DNA from: Gautieria morchelliformis | Lineage: Eukaryota > Basidiomycota > Agaricomycetes > Gomphales > Gomphaceae | Assembly: GCA_015179125.1 (NCBI GenBank) | Contig: WHVA01000001.1 | Span: 372,001 to 436,000 of the forward strand | Direction of reading: 5' to 3' | Length of the DNA stretch: 64,000 nt | Part shown: positions 31,954 to 41,985 of the stretch, one piece after another | How the letters are laid out: each line of letters begins with the position of its first letter | Numbering within the stretch: the first letter of the stretch is position 1 | Position numbers and translations under genes: made by a program | Notes under the pieces: model-generated | The model's input: only the letters and a program-made list of their open reading frames with translations | Databases searched by the model: none | Told to the model about the DNA's origin: nothing

Positions 31954-32442
31954 TGTTGGGTGCATTTATGCTCCTGCACCAAAATCAAGCATAATATATT
32001 CGATTTCTTGTATGGTGTTTCAATCTCTTCTCACATTGTTCTTGTACCATGCATCCATTTCTCTGATTATTTTCGAAATTTTCCAGTCACTCCCTACCTC
32101 TCCATTTTATTTTGTTATTTCTATTTTCACAGGCCAGCGGAGTCTGAAACGACTTCGACGCGCGAGCTCTTGGGCGCTAAAGAGCCGGGTAATAGTACAT
32201 GCACAGTGAGACAGATTTCCCCCTCTCTCAGTGACAACTAAATTCACTGAGAGAGGCAAGTAAATTAGTCTAGTGTTCTTTCGATTTATTGACCTAGAAA
32301 TCCTCTGTAGTGAATTAATTTCTAGGTAGTGTATAATATATTTATAGTGACAACTAAATTCACTGAGAGAGTGAATTAATTTCTAGTCTATTCTTTTGAG
32401 CAACAAGTCCATACCTACTGCATATAATTCCTGTCCTCTACA
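31954..32442 (+). repeat. Copia-B 3' LTR (489 bp)
   Basis: Preceded by the purine tract GAGGGGGCG. It retains the intron-like segment and both stem arms. It lacks 9 bp (around AAGCGGCTG) relative to the 5' LTR. Confidence 0.9.
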
Positions 32443-32735
32443 CGCACTTCCAATCACCCCTGATTCCCTTTTTTAGTTAGTTCCCCATTTGCCCAACCCT
32501 TGTTCCCCTGACCATTGATCCAATCATGTTCTGTTCGCAACCCTGCACGCTACTTTACTATATACACCTCCAGTTCCATGTACAGTAGCTCCTCAGTTCA
32601 GATATTGAATTAGCTTATCGTACTTGAGACCCTCTACTTGATATCAAAACCCATATCTCAGCTTAAAGCTGAGACCACTCCCAAAATTAGGGCGGAACAC
32701 TGAGTGGGTGCAACCCACGAGGTTGAAGCCAAGCC

Positions 32736-32965
32736 CTCTGACCCAAGACCCGAGTTCGGCTTTGGTAAAGCCGAACTTCAGTACGAACACAACCTTAACA
32801 GTATATCTGAACTCCTACACTCTTTGGTCGGAATGCCGATCACCCAATCCCTCCGACCCAAGACCCGAGTTCAGCTTTGGTAAAGCTGAACTACAGTACG
32901 AACACAACCTAAACAGTATATCTGAACTCCTACACTCTTTGGTCAGAATGCCAATCACCCAATCA
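32736..32965 (+). repeat. Two tandem 115-bp units, each with a perfect hairpin (Gypsy-2 leader)
   Basis: Unit boundaries lie near 32736, 32851 and 32965. Each unit holds a stem of ten base pairs with a GGT loop: GTTCGGCTTT/AAAGCCGAAC at 32754-32776 and GTTCAGCTTT/AAAGCTGAAC at 32869-32891. The G-C pair of the first is an A-T pair in the second, so pairing is kept. Nearby are two more short palindromes (TCTCAGCTT/AAGCTGAGA near 32657 and GTGGGT/ACCCAC near 32705). Confidence 0.7.
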
Positions 32966-33394
32966 TACACCCATGCTGAAGGCAGCGCGTAATGCGACAA
33001 TCGAAGCTCGGCATGCACGAGGTGCTTCGAGCGTCCTGGAAAACCCCCCGTTCGGTCACCGGTATTCCAACCCCCCATCAGTTCAACCTGCACCCCGGCA
33101 CTGAGTTATAGGTGCTGGCCAAGGGCGTGTCAGCGAAGTTCCCAAGGTACCGAGCGCTGAACCCCCCGACCCAAGCGATCCTGGTGATGGTGGTGGAGGT
33201 GGCGATAATTCCAATTCCGGTTCCGAGCATATTTCTGATCTCGACGTAGCAGGCCCGAGACCTCCCCAACCCGAATGCAGCAGCAAACAGCGAGGAACAG
33301 GTTGGGCTACTGCTCACGGCTTTGGAAAGGCTCGCTGACAATGGGCTTGGTGGTGGTGGAGACTGAAGTGACTCGAAAGCAAAACTTTGGAACC

Positions 33395-34690
33395 CGACCA
33401 GTTTGATGGCTCAGACCCAAAAAAGCTCCGAGGGTTTCTTCTCCAGTGCACGTTGCATTTCTGTGCCAAACCCCAAGCATTCCGAGATGGTTCTACGAAA
33501 GTGAACTATGTTTTGTCCTTCCTCAAGGGAACGGCTCTGGATTAGTTCGAGCCCTACCTTGCAGATGACCCTGCTGATGAACCTGCATGGGCTTCGGATT
33601 ACACGGCATTCATGGAAGAGCTCTATCTGAATTTCGGCCCCTACGATCAGGTTGCCAATGCTGAAATTGAGCTCAAGAATTTGGTCATGAAGGACAACCA
33701 CAAGGCAACTCAGTTTTTCATCGAATTTTACAGGCTTGCATCCATCCTCCAGTATAATGATTCGGCTTTTCATCGCCGAGCCTATTTGGCTTTCCCAAAG
33801 CAAATCAAGGACGAAATGGTCCACTTTGACAAGCCCCAAACCGCTGATAACCTCCGAGACTGTCAAGGGAACACTAATCACAGGCTTTATCGCAGTGCGC
33901 ATTATCGCACGCATTATCGCATGCGTGTTGTTGATGGCCCCTGAACTTCTCCTGGCCTTCGGCATCCTTCTGTCTTGTGTTCCATTTATTTCCGTTCCTG
34001 TTCTGGCCCCTTCCACCATCATTCCTTCCTTATCTGTCCAGCCCTGTTATCGCTGGTGTGATTGCTTCTGTAACTCAGGCATTCGGTGATCAGGCTAGCA
34101 TGCCCGAGTTTACTTATAGTCATAGTTAGGTGGCGAAGGGGTTCCTTAGAGTTTTCTCTTTGGATACCCCTTCGCCAGGTATGTCTGTGTCCTGTATATA
34201 GTTCTCTATCTTACTTTGGATCCCCCTTCGCCAGTTCGCCACTTGAGTGTAGAGCATCTGCCTAGGTTGCCCTTATAGAGACCTCATACAGAAAATTGAC
34301 CAGAGGTATTGGGAACGTCACAGTGAACTCTCTTGCAAGACTCATTCCGCTCCCAAACCCGAGGCCAAGAATGACAACTCGGCGAACCAAAACTAAGGCT
34401 CCCAGAACAATGACCGATGTAAAGGTCAAAGTTCCAGCAACTCCAATGCCAATGCCAGTAACAACCAAGGCAAAGGCAAGGACAAGCCGAAAGGGAACAA
34501 TCAGTCCGAGGGTCAGAAAAAACTCGAACCAGACAGACTTGGCAAGGATGGCAAACTCACGCCTGCAGAACGCCAACGCCTCATGGATAACAACCTCTGC
34601 CTAGTATGTGCGCAGAGTGGCCACCATGTGAAAGATTGCCCGAGAGCCACATCGGCCCACCATGGCTTCTGACAGGAAGATGTCCGACGA
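33395..34690 (+). pseudogene. Gypsy-2 Gag, split by a solo LTR
   Basis: First half: EPDQFDGSDPKKLRGFLLQC, a TAG in place of the expected Trp near 33543, then FMEELYLNFGPYDQVANAEI and IEFYRLASILQYNDSAFHRR (retrotransposon Gag core). The solo LTR at 33861-34277 interrupts it at NLRD. It resumes LIQKIDQRYWER, then a Lys/Asn-rich stretch and the zinc knuckle CLVCAQSGHHVKDC near 34600. A frame change and a stop separate it from the protease. Confidence 0.8.
33861..34277 (+). mobile_element. Solo LTR, family G (417 bp, TSD GAGAC)
   Basis: Starts TGTCAAGGG and ends GCCCTTATA, flanked by GAGAC at 33856-33860 and 34278-34282. Removal restores the Gag text NLRDLIQKID. Stem arms GGCGAAGGGGT (34132-34142) and ACCCCTTCGCC (34166-34176) are followed by AG and GTATGT. 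CCCCTTCGCCAG then recurs, ending at 34234, so 34179-34234 (56 nt) is intron-like. The end is TA and not CA, perhaps mutated. Confidence 0.75.
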
Positions 34691-34738
34691 TAAAGCCGAA
34701 AGCTCGGCTTCAGGCGCAAAAAAATAGTCAGCGGCCCT

Positions 34739-35581
34739 ATGGCCTCCACGCATACTGAGGGTCATGTTGACTTGGCTTGCGCATTGGGGGAGGTAAGAAT
34801 CAATGCTTCTGCTCTCTGTCCTCCGAATTCTCTTGTAGTTAGTTTATCCTCGTCTCTGCTCCCCAACCAAAAGTTTAAAGCCCTAGTAGATTCCAGTTCT
34901 ACTCATTGTTTCATTGAATCAGTTTTTGTAAGTAGAAATAGCCTGAAAACCCGATCCGTAGACCCGATCCCACTCCGTTTGTTTGATGGTAGTACAAATT
35001 TGGTAATTACTGAAGCTGTAGAACCACCTATCTGTTTCCCCAATGGTCACACCCATTCCATAGACTTTTATGTCACCCCCCTTGATTCGTCTGTTTTGGT
35101 AGTTCTTGGACACAACTGGCTCACCTGCTACAATCCGTTGATTGACTGGGTACTGGGAAGAATTACGTTCCAAACTACCCTCCCGGGTAGTCCTGTGGAC
35201 AACCTGCTGGCTCCGGCTGCTCGCACCTCTACGGCTGAGACCGAGCCAAACCTGAGCCTGGAAGCTCCCCGGGTGGCTCTCCTGAATGCAGCAGTGTTTT
35301 ACCATGCTTGCAAACTAGAGGGTTCCCAGTGTTTCCAGCTAAACCTGGCACAACCTGAACCCGAGGCTTCAGCCCATTTGGCCTCTGTGCAACCCAATCT
35401 GGTGGATCTTAAGGATGTTATGAAGGAGTATCATGACTTCACGGATGTTTTTACCAAGTCCAACGGTGATGCCTTGGCTCCCCACCAACCCTACGATCTA
35501 AAGATCACTTTAGAGGATGGTGCTACTCCTCCTCAACCCGCATTATATTCACTCTCTACCTTGGAGCTTGCCATGCTCTGA
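34739..35581 (+). CDS. Gypsy-2 aspartic protease region
   Basis: 280 codons. Retropepsin-like core: FKALVDSSSTHCFIES has DSS where active enzymes have DSG. Then FDGSTNLVITEAVEPPICF, VTPLDSSVLVVLGHNWLTCY and NPLIDWVLGRITF. The C-terminal part (VDLKDVMKEYHDFTDVFTKS) leads into the RT. The frame ends at TGA 35579-35581 where the RT would start (LREFIDEHL in relatives), a CGA-to-TGA-type change. Confidence 0.8.
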   Translation: MASTHTEGHVDLACALGEVRINASALCPPNSLVVSLSSSLLPNQKFKALVDSSSTHCFIESVFVSRNSLKTRSVDPIPLRLFDGSTNLVITEAVEPPICFPNGHTHSIDFYVTPLDSSVLVVLGHNWLTCYNPLIDWVLGRITFQTTLPGSPVDNLLAPAARTSTAETEPNLSLEAPRVALLNAAVFYHACKLEGSQCFQLNLAQPEPEASAHLASVQPNLVDLKDVMKEYHDFTDVFTKSNGDALAPHQPYDLKITLEDGATPPQPALYSLSTLELAML

Positions 35582-36290
35582 GTTTTCATTGATGAGCACC
35601 TGAACTTGGGTTACATTTGGCCCACTTGGTCCTCCCATGGAGCCCCTATCCTCTTTGTCAAAAAGAAGAGTGGCGAACTTCGGCTCTGCGTGGATTTCCA
35701 AGCACTCAACAAGATTACGAAGAAGGACCGCTATCCACTCCCATTAATTACCGACTTGTTGGATGCACCCCGGAAGGCTCGGATTTATACCAAAATTGAG
35801 CTTCGGCATGCATTCCACCTCATCCGAGTTGCCAAAGGCGACGAGTGGAAAATAGCATTCCGGACCCAGTATGGCTCTTTCGAATGGCTAGTCATGCCTT
35901 TCGGCTTAACCAATAGTTGCATGGTTTTTCAGCATTAATGATGTCTTTGGAGATATGCTTGATGTATGTGTCGTCGTGTATCTTGACGACATACTCATCT
36001 ACTCTGACAACCCAGTCAAACACAGGGAATACATCCGTGAACTATTACGGTGTCTTTGGAAACACGGTCTCTATGCTAAACCTGATAAATGTAAATGGCA
36101 CCGAGATTCCATGGAATTCTTGGAGTATATGCTGTCTACCAACGGCTTTACCATGTCTGAAGACAAAGTCCAGACAACCCGTGTTTGGCCTGAACCTCGG
36201 AAGGTAAAAGACATACAGTCCTTCCTCAGCTTCGCCAATTTTTACCGCCGCTTTATCTATAACTATTCCAACATCACGGCTTACTTGTAA
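35582..36290 (+). pseudogene. Gypsy-2 reverse transcriptase
   Basis: [40 protein letters not shown] and [13 protein letters not shown] are read in one frame to 35938. A frame change leads to DVFGDMLDVCVVVYLDDILI with the catalytic YLDD and then FLSFANFYRRFIYNYS. A TAA at 36288-36290 ends it. The order and motifs match gypsy RTs. Confidence 0.85.
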
Positions 36291-37222
36291 AGGCACCCCT
36301 TGGGCGTTTACTGAAGACTGCTGAAAGTCTTTCAATTACCTCAAGGAAGCTTTCACTTCAGCTCCGATTCTTTTGCATTGGATTCCCGACCGGCCCATGG
36401 TTGTGGCAACCGACGCCTCGGACTATTCCCTCGGCGCAATCCTGTCATTGTTCGATGAAGAAGGCATCCTGCACCCGGTCGCTTTCCATTCCCAAACTTT
36501 TTCCAGTGCTGAATTAAATTACGATGTCCATGATAAAGCACTATTGGCAATTTTTGAAGCATTTCAACGTTGGAGACACTATCTAGAGGGCTCCGGCTCC
36601 CCTATCGATGTTGTCACTGACCACAAAAACTTGGAGTACTTTGCCACCACAAAGTTGCTAACCCAATGACAAGCCCACTGGTCTGAGTTCCTCTCGCAAT
36701 TTAACCTCATCATTCAGTTCCATCCCGGAAAGCTCCATACAAAACCCGACGCCCTAACTAGACAATGGGATGTCTACCTTAAAGAGGGAGGTAATGACTA
36801 GGGCTCAGTCAACCCGCAAAACTTCCGACCAATTTTCACTAATCAACAACTGTCGGAATCCCTCCGGGCATCTTGGATTGAAACTATCACCGAGAGGCTT
36901 GGCGGCTATGGCATCGGATGCCAGGTTAGCTAATATGTCGGCATGAAGCTTCTCAGAGTCCATCACAGTGCTTGCCCAAAATGGACGCAAACTGAGGACG
37001 GCTTCCTCCGCCTCGATGGCCGCATATACGTTCCCGATGCCGACGATCTCCAGCTCTGAGTACTTCAGTACAAACATGACCATGTACTCTCAGGACATTT
37101 TGGTCAAAATAAGACCTCAGAACTCATCAGACAGGAATACACATGGCCCGCACTTCAGTCTTTTGTGATAGACTTTTGCAAGTCCTGGACCACGTGCTTG
37201 CGGTCAAAGTCACTGCATCATC
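36291..37222 (+). pseudogene. Gypsy-2 RNase H and integrase zinc finger, truncated
   Basis: RNase H: MVVATDASDYSLGAILSLFD, YDVHDKALLAIFEAFQRWRH and PIDVVTDHKNLEYFATTKLL. TGA at 36667-36669 lies where relatives have Arg. Further on, frames give [15 protein letters not shown] and an HHCC finger (HDHVLSGHFGQNKTSELIRQ ... CKSWTTC). The catalytic integrase core is absent because the Copia-D LTR begins at 37223. Confidence 0.8.
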
Positions 37223-37566
37223 TGTAACAATATATGAACTATACGATAACACTCAGTGCTTGCTTCAATCCAAAGTACTAATAATATTTTACCTATACGA
37301 TAACACTACAAGCGTATAGGTGAGTTAAAGTGAATGCAAGACCAATAATGCTTTTCTTACCTCAGTGCTTGGTTCGATGCAAAGTACTGAGGCAGAGTGA
37401 AGAAAATACTAGCTACTTATAGTTCCTAAAGAACAATAAGAATTAGCTACAATAAGGACATTTGGACAAAGGGAAACATAGAACAATGAGACTGTGCATG
37501 CTTTGTCACAATGGGGTGACACGGGGTGATGCGGTTTGCCATTATGCTTATGCGTTCACTCCTACA
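37223..37566 (-). repeat. Copia-D 3' LTR (344 bp)
   Basis: On the reverse strand it runs TGTAGGAGTG to ATTGTTACA. Stem arms CTCAGTACTTT (37391-37381) and ACTGAG (37366-37361) are followed by GTAAGA at 37360. AAGCACTGAG recurs ending at 37252, so 37252-37360 (109 nt) is intron-like. Confidence 0.9.
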
Positions 37567-37573
37567 CTCCCCC

Positions 37574-39265
37574 TCAAACCGTAGTCAGCCCTAGTTCAAC
37601 CGCGAAGTGCTTTACCTTCGCAGATGGCAACCCTTTGGTAAGCGTGTCTGCTACCATGTCATCGGTCGGGCAATAAACTAATCGAATTGCGCCTTTCTCA
37701 ACGATCCATCGGATAAAATGGTATCGCACGTCAATGTGTTTGGTTCTGGCATGATACTGATGGTCTTTGGCAAGCGCAATGGCGGATTGGTTGTCAGAAA
37801 ACAGCGTGGTGGGTGACATTTTTTCGTCGAAAAGTTGGTCAATCAGTGACCGGAGCCATAAGGCCTCTTTCGTGGTGTGAGCAGCAGCTACGTATTCACT
37901 TTCCGTCGTGGATAGGGACACAATCGTCTGACGCTTTGTGCTCCAGGATACGGCTCCGCCGTTGATGATGAACGCGTATCCTGGGATTGCATGTCTGTCT
38001 TCGGCCATACTGCCATCGGCATTGGCGTATCCGATTAATTTGTTCTTTGTATGTCCATAAGTCAACCATAGGTTCATAGAACCTTTTAGGTACTGAAAGA
38101 TTAGTTTAACAGCACTCCAGTGACCGGGGGCGAACTTGGTCGAATACCTGGATACGGCTTGTACGGCGAAGGCGATGTCAGGGCAGGTTCCTAGGGCGGC
38201 ATACATGAGCGATCCAACAGCTTCCCTATAAGGTATGTCTCGCATTTTAGCCCATTCGGCCGTGGTTTTAGGCGTTGGTGACATGGAGAGGAGTAGGCCA
38301 CGGTCTATCGGCATAGATACAGGTTTGAGATCTTCGAAATTATACCTTCGTATAATTGACTCTATGTAGGACCGCTGTGAAAGATGTATGGTTCGTCTCT
38401 CTCTGTCCCGTTTGATTTCGATGCCTAATAGCCAATGCAGCTCGCCAAGGTCAGTGATTTCAATGTGCTTCGAGATTCCGACTTTGAATTGCTTTACCGC
38501 CATCTCCGACGTTGCAGCAATAGTGCAATCGTCGACATGTACCAGGACGATCGTGAGCGCATTGTTTGTGCGTCGAAAGAAAACGGCCTGATCTACATCG
38601 CAGCGGGAGAAGAGTAACTTGGTGAGCATAATGTCAACATGTTTTTGGTACCAACGCCGACCGGACTGCTTTAACCCATACAACGTCTTTTGCAGGACAC
38701 AGACCTTTCCCGAGGAGCTTGGCACAGGATACCCTGGTGGTTGAGACATGTAAATAGTTTCTTTGTCGGTGAGTTCTCCGTTTAGGTACGTGCCCTTAAT
38801 ATCGATCTGATGGAGCTCCATGTCATTCGCAGCGGCCAGCGCTAGCACAGTGCATATTGATGCCAACATTGCGACTGGAGCAAAGGTGTCAAAGTAATCG
38901 ACGCCGGGAACTTGTGAGAAACCTTGCGCGACGAGTCGTGCTTTGTATCGCACAACGTTCCCAGCAGCGTCCTTCTTAGCTTGAAACACCCATTTGGATC
39001 CGACAATGTTCGCGCCGCTTGGAGCATCGGTGAGTCTCCAGGTACCAGCCTCACGGAGCACAGCTAACTCCTCATGTATGGCGGACTCCCATAGGTGCCA
39101 GTCGGGCCATCGTTTTGCTTCTGCCAAGGTTCGAGGTTTGATAGCCTCGACCTCGCTGGTTTCAGCTACGAGTACGTACCCGTCGACTTCATCGGCTACC
39201 ATCATCCAGTTGGCTGTCCCTTCTCCTTCCAGCATCTCTGGCGCTTTTTCGATGATGGAAGGCAT
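37574..39265 (-). CDS. Copia-D reverse transcriptase and RNase H
   Basis: 563 codons, uninterrupted. RT: WRLTDAPSGANIVGSKWVFQ, ARLVAQGFSQVPGVDYFDTF, YGLKQSGRRWYQKHVDIM and the catalytic VLVHVDDCTIAATS. Then YREAVGSLMYAALGTCPDIA and RNase H with STTESEYVAAAHTTKEALWL, LFSDNQSAIALAKDHQ and HARTKHIDVRYHFIRWIVEK. It ends just before the purine tract. Repeat-E lies 150 bp upstream in the linker, so RT-RNase H itself is undamaged. Confidence 0.9.
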   Translation of the reverse strand: MPSIIEKAPEMLEGEGTANWMMVADEVDGYVLVAETSEVEAIKPRTLAEAKRWPDWHLWESAIHEELAVLREAGTWRLTDAPSGANIVGSKWVFQAKKDAAGNVVRYKARLVAQGFSQVPGVDYFDTFAPVAMLASICTVLALAAANDMELHQIDIKGTYLNGELTDKETIYMSQPPGYPVPSSSGKVCVLQKTLYGLKQSGRRWYQKHVDIMLTKLLFSRCDVDQAVFFRRTNNALTIVLVHVDDCTIAATSEMAVKQFKVGISKHIEITDLGELHWLLGIEIKRDRERRTIHLSQRSYIESIIRRYNFEDLKPVSMPIDRGLLLSMSPTPKTTAEWAKMRDIPYREAVGSLMYAALGTCPDIAFAVQAVSRYSTKFAPGHWSAVKLIFQYLKGSMNLWLTYGHTKNKLIGYANADGSMAEDRHAIPGYAFIINGGAVSWSTKRQTIVSLSTTESEYVAAAHTTKEALWLRSLIDQLFDEKMSPTTLFSDNQSAIALAKDHQYHARTKHIDVRYHFIRWIVEKGAIRLVYCPTDDMVADTLTKGLPSAKVKHFAVELGLTTV

Positions 39266-39415
39266 CTGTACTCCTGTTGGGATGACAGGATCAGATGATC
39301 GGTGAGAGGATGCTCCATGTCCATCGAGGATATCTCGAACGTGCTGACTGGGCTTTCGCAGACGTTTGGCAGGTGCCTCAGCATCGGATTCGGACTGTGG
39401 TTCGCTGGTGTGGGA

Positions 39416-40494
39416 TGTTGTGATAAACGCAACTATTTCATTTCAAATCGTTTAAATTGTTTATATATAAAAGAAACTAATAAAGAAAGAAAGAAAAACA
39501 AAAAAAAATATCAAAAAGAAACAGAAATTACATTTATGATAGACGTCGGCGCAGACGACGATCACACAAATTTACGACATGCTATATTACTCATAGATCG
39601 GGTAATGTACAGGAGTTCGAGCGTCGACCACCTGTGGTCGATCAGGGATGGCGTGCCTATCGAGTGATGGCATCCGCCATGACATCGACAGGCGCCAGGC
39701 CATAGGCACCGAGGGGTGCGGGCACCAAACACCGCAGAGAACACTAGACTGCGCAGGAGTATAGGGTGCTGTGGAGCGACCTGAGAATGTCACCTGCAGT
39801 ATACATATTCAATTAGCTGCCCCACAGAAAGGGCACAGAGACAGCGGCCCCATCTCCAAGCCCAGCATATATGCTGGGCATGGTAAACTCAGCTCCTTTT
39901 TTCTATTTGAATCCCATGACACGTCTGACTGATTACTATCTTAACATCATGTGGACAGGGGCTTTGTATACTAGGTACAGATCTCTATTCCAAAGCCCAG
40001 ACAGTCCTAACACCATCCCCATCACCCCATGACTTTATGACTATAAATTAGTCACCCCTTAGTTACAAAGTAGTTTTTCGACCCATCCATCCAATATCTT
40101 GAACACTAGTAGTTACTATCAACATAGTATAAATAGCTAGTACAAATGTATGAACGAAATCATCCAGAATCAATTATTCTGCCTCCTGAGATTACTGTAG
40201 TCTTGTTTGATAGCTACAGAGCTCAGATCTTGATAGTTTATTCCAAATCTTCGTCGAGGGTCTACTATCACTGTTTACTCTATACTACCTTAAAAGCGAA
40301 CGCTTTTGATTTGACTATCCCTTGGATCGACACCGTTCTTCTGTCAACACGGTCACGTGACTCTCATTCATCAGTGCTGGACGCGCCTCGAAAGGCTTAG
40401 TCAGCACATAGAAGAGGGGCGAACGCAGTGGTTTCAATCACTGAGCAATAGATTCTACTTGTTAAAAGGCACTAATTGACACCTTAATCCAAAA
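39416..40494 (+). mobile_element. Repeat-E, complete copy 2 (1079 bp, TSD TGGGA)
   Basis: Starts TGTTGTGATAAACGCA and ends TTAATCCAAAA, flanked by TGGGA at 39411-39415 and 40495-40499. It is about 90% or more identical to copy 1 by eye. The two independent target duplications confirm its ends, including the AAAA terminus. Confidence 0.9.
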
Positions 40495-40573
40495 TGGGAC
40501 ACAGACGGTGCGGTAGGTATGGGTGCGTCGGAGGAGAGGGCTTTGGTTACTGGTGCGTTAGTTTCCGTCTCGA

Positions 40574-41980
40574 TTACTTGCCAATTCTCCCCCTCAAGGA
40601 CGCAGTACTGTTGTCGAAGTGGACATTGTGTTCCACTGTGACGGTTTTCTTTTCTGGCCAGTAAATGCGGACACCCTTACTTCGTTCATCGATACCCATC
40701 CAGCGTCCTTCTTTTACTCTTCCACCGAGCTTATCACCAGCTTCCATGCGTACCCAGACCTTTTCACCCCACTCACGTACATGCTTAAGGTCAGGTTTCT
40801 CTCCAAAAGCAGCTTCATGTGGAGTTTTATCGCTGACCGCCTTTGTTGAGGTTCTATTCATCAACCATACGACATGCCAAGCAGCTTCTCCCCACAGGAG
40901 CCTGGGGAGTCCACTCGCGTGCAGTATGGCTCGGACTCGCTCGACAATCATACGATTGCAATGCTCAGCGACACCATTCTGTTGTGGAGTATCATGCACC
41001 GTGAGTTTTTGTGCCATTCCTTTGGATTTTAAATAACCAGCAAATCCTTGTCCTAGGTATTCGCCTCCTCGGTCTGAGTGGAGTTTCTTGATAGAAGTGC
41101 CGAGTTGTGTGGCGACCCAAGAGTCATACTCTTTATATGCTTCTAGCGCCTCGTCCTTGGTGCGTAGAAGGTATAGGTGGGTTAATCGCAACATGTCATC
41201 AGTGAAGGTAATGTAATATCGTTTTCCGGCTTTTGTTGCAACTGGTGCTGGTCCCCATAGGTCACTATGGACTTCATCTCCAAAAGCAGAGGCTCTATTG
41301 CCCTCCCTGATCTTTGGAACAGGCTTTCGGGTTGCTTTGGCATATACGCAGGATTCACAAAAGAACAGTTCGTCTGTCGGCAGCGTCGTAAGCTTTACCC
41401 CTGTTACAAACCCTTTTGTAACTAATCTTTTGGCTGTTTCAGGAGAGATGTGACCCATCCGTCGATGGAATTGGTCAAGGGTAAGTACGTCCTCCGCTGA
41501 ATTTGCCATCTCCTGCTCATGTGAAACACAATAGAGGCCATGTCCTGATTTTGGGACAGTGCCAACGAGCTGCCCGTTCCGTTCCCGTATAATGCATTTG
41601 CCATCTGCAAATGTCACGGCAAACTCTGCATCATCGAGTCGTCCAATGGATATGAGCGTGTAGCCAACGTTGGGTGAGTACAAAACCTCAGTCAAATTGA
41701 GCTGAGATACGGTTACTCCGTTAGGTAGGTCGATAACCATTTCACCCGTGCCGACGGCCTCAAAACTCTTTCTGTTTGCAGCTTGGAAGGATTTTGGGCT
41801 TATTGAGGTAAAACCTTTTACCACGTCTCGGTATGGCGTTATGTGCCTTGTGCATCCGGAGTCATATACTTCGGTTTGAGTTGAGTTTTCCGCCGCACTG
41901 TTGACCTCTGCGCAGACTGCGTGCGCATCCTCTTTGTCGACGCTGACAAGTGAACAGGTGTTGCTTTCATCAGTAGGCAA
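40574..41980 (-). CDS. Copia-D protease and integrase
   Basis: 468 codons. Protease active site EVYDSGCTRHITPY, HHCC (FHRRMGHISPETAKRLV ... CESCVYAKATRKPVPK), DDE core with EVHSDLWGPAPVATKAGKRY, KLHSDRGGEYLGQGFAGYLK and TPQQNGVAEHCNRMIVERVR. It ends ...HNVHFDNSTASLRG in the linker. The Gag frame (41986-42666) lies 6 bp upstream in another frame, so a frameshift or a small indel separates them. Confidence 0.9.
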   Translation of the reverse strand: MPTDESNTCSLVSVDKEDAHAVCAEVNSAAENSTQTEVYDSGCTRHITPYRDVVKGFTSISPKSFQAANRKSFEAVGTGEMVIDLPNGVTVSQLNLTEVLYSPNVGYTLISIGRLDDAEFAVTFADGKCIIRERNGQLVGTVPKSGHGLYCVSHEQEMANSAEDVLTLDQFHRRMGHISPETAKRLVTKGFVTGVKLTTLPTDELFFCESCVYAKATRKPVPKIREGNRASAFGDEVHSDLWGPAPVATKAGKRYYITFTDDMLRLTHLYLLRTKDEALEAYKEYDSWVATQLGTSIKKLHSDRGGEYLGQGFAGYLKSKGMAQKLTVHDTPQQNGVAEHCNRMIVERVRAILHASGLPRLLWGEAAWHVVWLMNRTSTKAVSDKTPHEAAFGEKPDLKHVREWGEKVWVRMEAGDKLGGRVKEGRWMGIDERSKGVRIYWPEKKTVTVEHNVHFDNSTASLRGRIGK

Positions 41981-41985
41981 CTCCT

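Larger units (their letters stand above)
26815..32442 (+). mobile_element. Copia-B, Ty1/copia retrotransposon (defective)
   Basis: 5' LTR 26815-27312, primer site 27314-27325, coding region to 31940, purine tract 31945-31953, 3' LTR 31954-32442. Flanks TGCAC and CGCAC differ at one base. It sits inside the Gypsy-2 LTR. The LTRs differ by about ten substitutions and a 9-bp indel in 489 bp, so it is older than Copia-C. Coding damage: an early frameshift, a 573-bp inverted-repeat element, two in-frame TGAs and an internal RT deletion. Confidence 0.9.
26713..37222 (+). mobile_element. Gypsy-2, Ty3/gypsy retrotransposon, interrupted and 3' truncated
   Basis: Probable 5' LTR from TGTTACGATCC (26713) to GGGCGGAACA (32699), split by Copia-B (26815-32442). 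Then come a leader with two hairpin repeats, Gag, zinc knuckle, protease, RT, RNase H and the N-terminal integrase finger. The element is cut at 37222 by the Copia-D LTR and has no 3' LTR. Many CGA-to-TGA-type stops are present. Gene order protease-RT-RNase H-integrase defines gypsy. The LTR ends are inferred from the TG...CA rule only. Confidence 0.75.
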
